NCBI GenBank assembly: GCA_041744735.1
Contig: JBGTKH010000493.1
Location: 1 to 7,261 of the forward strand
Direction: 5' to 3'
Source of the DNA: JBGTKH01 sp041744735
GTDB taxonomy: Bacteria > Planctomycetota > Planctomycetia > Pirellulales > Pirellulaceae
Length of the DNA stretch: 7,261 nt
Numbering within the stretch: position 1 is the first letter of the stretch; every line of letters begins with the position of its first letter. This document shows positions 5,081-7,261 of the stretch, one piece after another. Made by a program: the position numbers and the translations under genes. Under the pieces are notes generated by a model, which saw only the letters and a list, made by a program, of their open reading frames with translations, was not told where the DNA came from and ran no database searches.

Positions 5081-7261
5081 TTAAGGCTGTCCCTGGTTTG
5101 CCTGCTGCCCCTCGTCGGCTTTCGCGACCCGCGCTTCGATGGTGTCGAGGATCGAAGCCAACAACAGTTGCGTTTCGCGGTCCAGCGTTTCACTTTGGTT
5201 ATAGCGATCGTATTGCAGCGAGATCTCGGCGGTCGTCAAAAGGGTGCCGCGACGCTCGACGGCCAACTTGAATGCGTCGGCCGCGGCTTGCCGTTCAACT
5301 AGCGGCCGCGCGTTTTGGCTGGCCATGTCCACCAGCGCCCGCTGGGCTTTCGGTGAACCGATCAGTCCCAGCGCACGCGCCGCTTTGGGTGCCAGCGCCG
5401 GCGTTTGCAGGGCCATCGCCATCGCATCTTGTTGGCGGAGCAGATCGTAAAAGGAATACTCACCGTGATGTTCCGCCAAACGAATGAATTGGTCCAACGC
5501 CGCATCGGCTTGCCGCAGCCGTTCTTTGAAGGTCACCAAGCTGCGGCCCGCGCGGCTCTGCAGCCGGTGCCTCATCAATGCCACGGTTGCCACGTCATGC
5601 GGACGAGGAAAGGACACCGTCAGCGGATCGAGGTCGGCCAGTTGCTGGGCCTTCTCCGTATTCTCGTTGCGGGCCATCAGCCCGATCGGCAGATTCGCCG
5701 TGCGCGGCTCACGGCGGAAATTTTGCATCAGCTCATTGGCGTTGGGAAAGTCGATGGCATCGCCGATCAGAATAAATTCAAAGTCGGAATTTGCGACGGC
5801 CCGCTGAAATGCCTGCCGGCCGGTGGGCGCGGTCTCGCCCTCCATCCCCAGTTGGCTCAGCATGCCCACCACGTTTTGAGCGTCCGAGGTGCGCGGGTCG
5901 GCGATCAACACGCGCGGCTGGCCCGTGGTGCGAACCAAAAAGCCGAGCAATTCCGGCACGCGGCTGGAGCCGGGGAAAGGCAGCTTTGGGTCGAGCTTCA
6001 GAATCGCCTGAGCGGCCGCGAACCGCAGCCGGCGATCGGGGTGACTCAGACAGCGAGCCAGCGTTCGCTCGCGCCCATCGTCCGATGCCAGCAGTTGGCC
6101 GTCGCCCGTGTCGCCCAAGACTTCGGCCGCGCCGATCGCCGCCGGAATGCGTTCCAACTCGATGACATGGGCGAGTAAATCTTCAACCACATCTGCGCCG
6201 GCCGCTAATGCCACATCGTGTGCGGTTCCCGCGCCGCTAGCCAGCGGCTGGTCCATGCCGCCCATCACCTTGGCCGCTTCCAGTTGCGTTGCCAGATACA
6301 ACCGCCGATAGTCGCGATTGTCCGGCGTCAGCGCGTAGAGTTCGCCGGCCACGCGAGCAGCGGCGGTGAGCGAGGCTTCTTCCACCGGCAGGCGCTGCGG
6401 CACACTGGCCTGCTGCTTGGCGTCCCAGTTCCACACTTCGATCATGTCTTCGTAGTCGAGCCGGCCGGGCCGCTCGCCGTTGAAGAAGGCCCTCGCTTGC
6501 CGATAGAGATATAGCTCGCCGTCATATTGTGTCGGTAGGACGCCCACGATGCGCACCAGTGCCATCCGAGCGGCCTGGCGCAAATTCGGGTCGCTCTGTG
6601 TCGAGAGCGCCGGACGTACCATGTACGACACCGCTCGCTTGTCTTTCAGTCGTCCCAGCACTTCGATTACTTGGGCTTTCAACGCATCATCTGGCGACTC
6701 TAACACGCCGAGCAGCGGCGCGACTGCCAACTCGCCCATTTGCACCAGCGCGTCGCGGATGCCGGGGTGATCGGCCGCGCGACTTGGATCAGCCAGCACA
6801 CCGATCATCGAAGCGATCGCATCCTGTTGAGCACCGCGCAAATCGATGATCGCCGCCCGCCGCACCTCGGGCTTGGGATCGTTCAACTGGTCTACCAATT
6901 TTTGCAGCCGCGCGGGGTCCGTCGCCACTTGATGACCGCCTTGCAGTACTGCCTCGCCAAACTGCGTTCCTTCCGGCTGCAGGTCTTGCTGACGTTTCAT
7001 CTTCATGAACAACCCCGATCCAAACTTGCGCTGCAGTTGAGCCAACGTGTCGTTGTCCGGCTTGGCGGCCAGCAGCTTCGCCAAATACGCCTTGGCTTCG
7101 TCCGGCCGGCCGTAATCCATCATCGTTTTAGCGGCCGCCACCAGGTCTTCGGGCGTCGTCGGGTTCGACTCGCGGATCGCCAGCACCACCGGGTCTTCTT
7201 GCCTCAACGGATTGGCCGCGCGAGCCGCGCCGGGTGCTGCTCCGCCGGGCGCCGGCGCTGC
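5081..7261 (-). CDS. Large HEAT-repeat protein with embedded degenerate receiver domain, 5' partial
   Basis: 726 residues are visible. The frame stays open to the window edge, so the N-terminus is missing; the TTG at 7205-7207 is only an internal leucine. The first 18 residues are an Ala/Pro/Gly linker, often found after a signal peptide or membrane anchor. A TPR-like helical pair follows (about 36-80, including YGRPDEAKAYLAKLLAAKPD). HEAT-like repeats occur at about 118-240 (DPKPEVRRAAIIDLRG, ALVQMGELAVAPLLGVLE, ALKAQVIEVLGRLKDKRAV), one near 405-425, and more at about 601-678. Between them, residues 449-568 have a receiver fold: PRVLIADPRTSD, FEFILIGDAIDF, LPIGLMAR and VSFPRPHD stand where the acidic pocket, phospho-acceptor, Thr and Lys-Pro would be, but these sites are mostly changed. 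It is probably a scaffold rather than an enzyme, perhaps periplasmic or membrane-linked if a signal lies upstream. It precedes the sigma-54 activator on the same strand. I know of no function for it. Confidence 0.88.
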   Translation of the reverse strand, partial: AAPAPGGAAPGAARAANPLRQEDPVVLAIRESNPTTPEDLVAAAKTMMDYGRPDEAKAYLAKLLAAKPDNDTLAQLQRKFGSGLFMKMKRQQDLQPEGTQFGEAVLQGGHQVATDPARLQKLVDQLNDPKPEVRRAAIIDLRGAQQDAIASMIGVLADPSRAADHPGIRDALVQMGELAVAPLLGVLESPDDALKAQVIEVLGRLKDKRAVSYMVRPALSTQSDPNLRQAARMALVRIVGVLPTQYDGELYLYRQARAFFNGERPGRLDYEDMIEVWNWDAKQQASVPQRLPVEEASLTAAARVAGELYALTPDNRDYRRLYLATQLEAAKVMGGMDQPLASGAGTAHDVALAAGADVVEDLLAHVIELERIPAAIGAAEVLGDTGDGQLLASDDGRERTLARCLSHPDRRLRFAAAQAILKLDPKLPFPGSSRVPELLGFLVRTTGQPRVLIADPRTSDAQNVVGMLSQLGMEGETAPTGRQAFQRAVANSDFEFILIGDAIDFPNANELMQNFRREPRTANLPIGLMARNENTEKAQQLADLDPLTVSFPRPHDVATVALMRHRLQSRAGRSLVTFKERLRQADAALDQFIRLAEHHGEYSFYDLLRQQDAMAMALQTPALAPKAARALGLIGSPKAQRALVDMASQNARPLVERQAAADAFKLAVERRGTLLTTAEISLQYDRYNQSETLDRETQLLLASILDTIEARVAKADEGQQANQGQP

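Noticed and set aside
5405..6178. 257-aa reading frame on the + strand inside the HEAT gene
   Set aside because: It is antisense to the HEAT and pseudo-receiver coding region, rich in Arg, Gln and His without domain signals; it is a shadow frame.
5081..7207. TTG at 7205-7207 as the start of the HEAT-repeat gene
   Set aside because: The reading frame continues with no stop to the end of the window, and the upstream codons read as a plausible Ala/Pro/Gly linker.
1..7261. CRISPR array, tRNA, rRNA, insertion sequence or integrase
   Set aside because: Reading the window on both strands, I saw no spaced direct repeats, cloverleaf-like sequence, transposase or recombinase motifs, or terminal inverted repeats.

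Overview
The window looks like chromosomal DNA from a GC-rich bacterium, most likely a planctomycete (Pirellulales-like). The grounds are a CysN-CysC fusion, a large HEAT-repeat protein carrying a degenerate receiver domain, and a 72-aa acidic protein of a kind I associate with planctomycetes. The taxonomic call is inference. Both ends of the window cut through genes.

Layout. (1) 1-1851, + strand: the 3' part of a bifunctional sulfate-activation gene (CysN GTPase/ATP sulfurylase subunit fused to CysC APS kinase), lacking only its first few dozen codons. (2) 1852-1955: a short non-coding leader with a plausible extended -10 promoter. (3) 1956-3944, + strand: four genes with gaps of 3, 12 and 3 nt, so almost certainly one transcript. 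They encode a 97-aa unknown protein, a 178-aa HEPN-fold protein, a receiver-SpoIIE/PP2C phosphatase that ends before its last catalytic motif, and a 72-aa unknown. (4) 3945-3974: a 30-bp convergent junction with an imperfect inverted repeat. (5) 3975-5030 and 5081-7261, - strand: a sigma-54 activator (AAA+ plus Fis HTH, no sensory domain) downstream of, and probably co-transcribed with, a large HEAT-repeat/pseudo-receiver protein whose N-terminus lies beyond the right edge.

The flanking genes look like ordinary core genes. The four-gene cassette looks different: it is locally less GC-rich, its phosphatase gene has seven TTA leucine codons against none seen in cysNC, and its gene order is not one I recognise. 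The best candidate for something undescribed is the tight pair at 1956-2789. It resembles a HEPN toxin-antitoxin or RNA-targeting module in size and spacing, but the small partner lacks the minimal nucleotidyltransferase signature and the HEPN protein lacks a clear R-x4-6-H motif. The second is the C-terminally truncated REC-SpoIIE protein, which may be a phosphorylation-controlled binding protein rather than a phosphatase.
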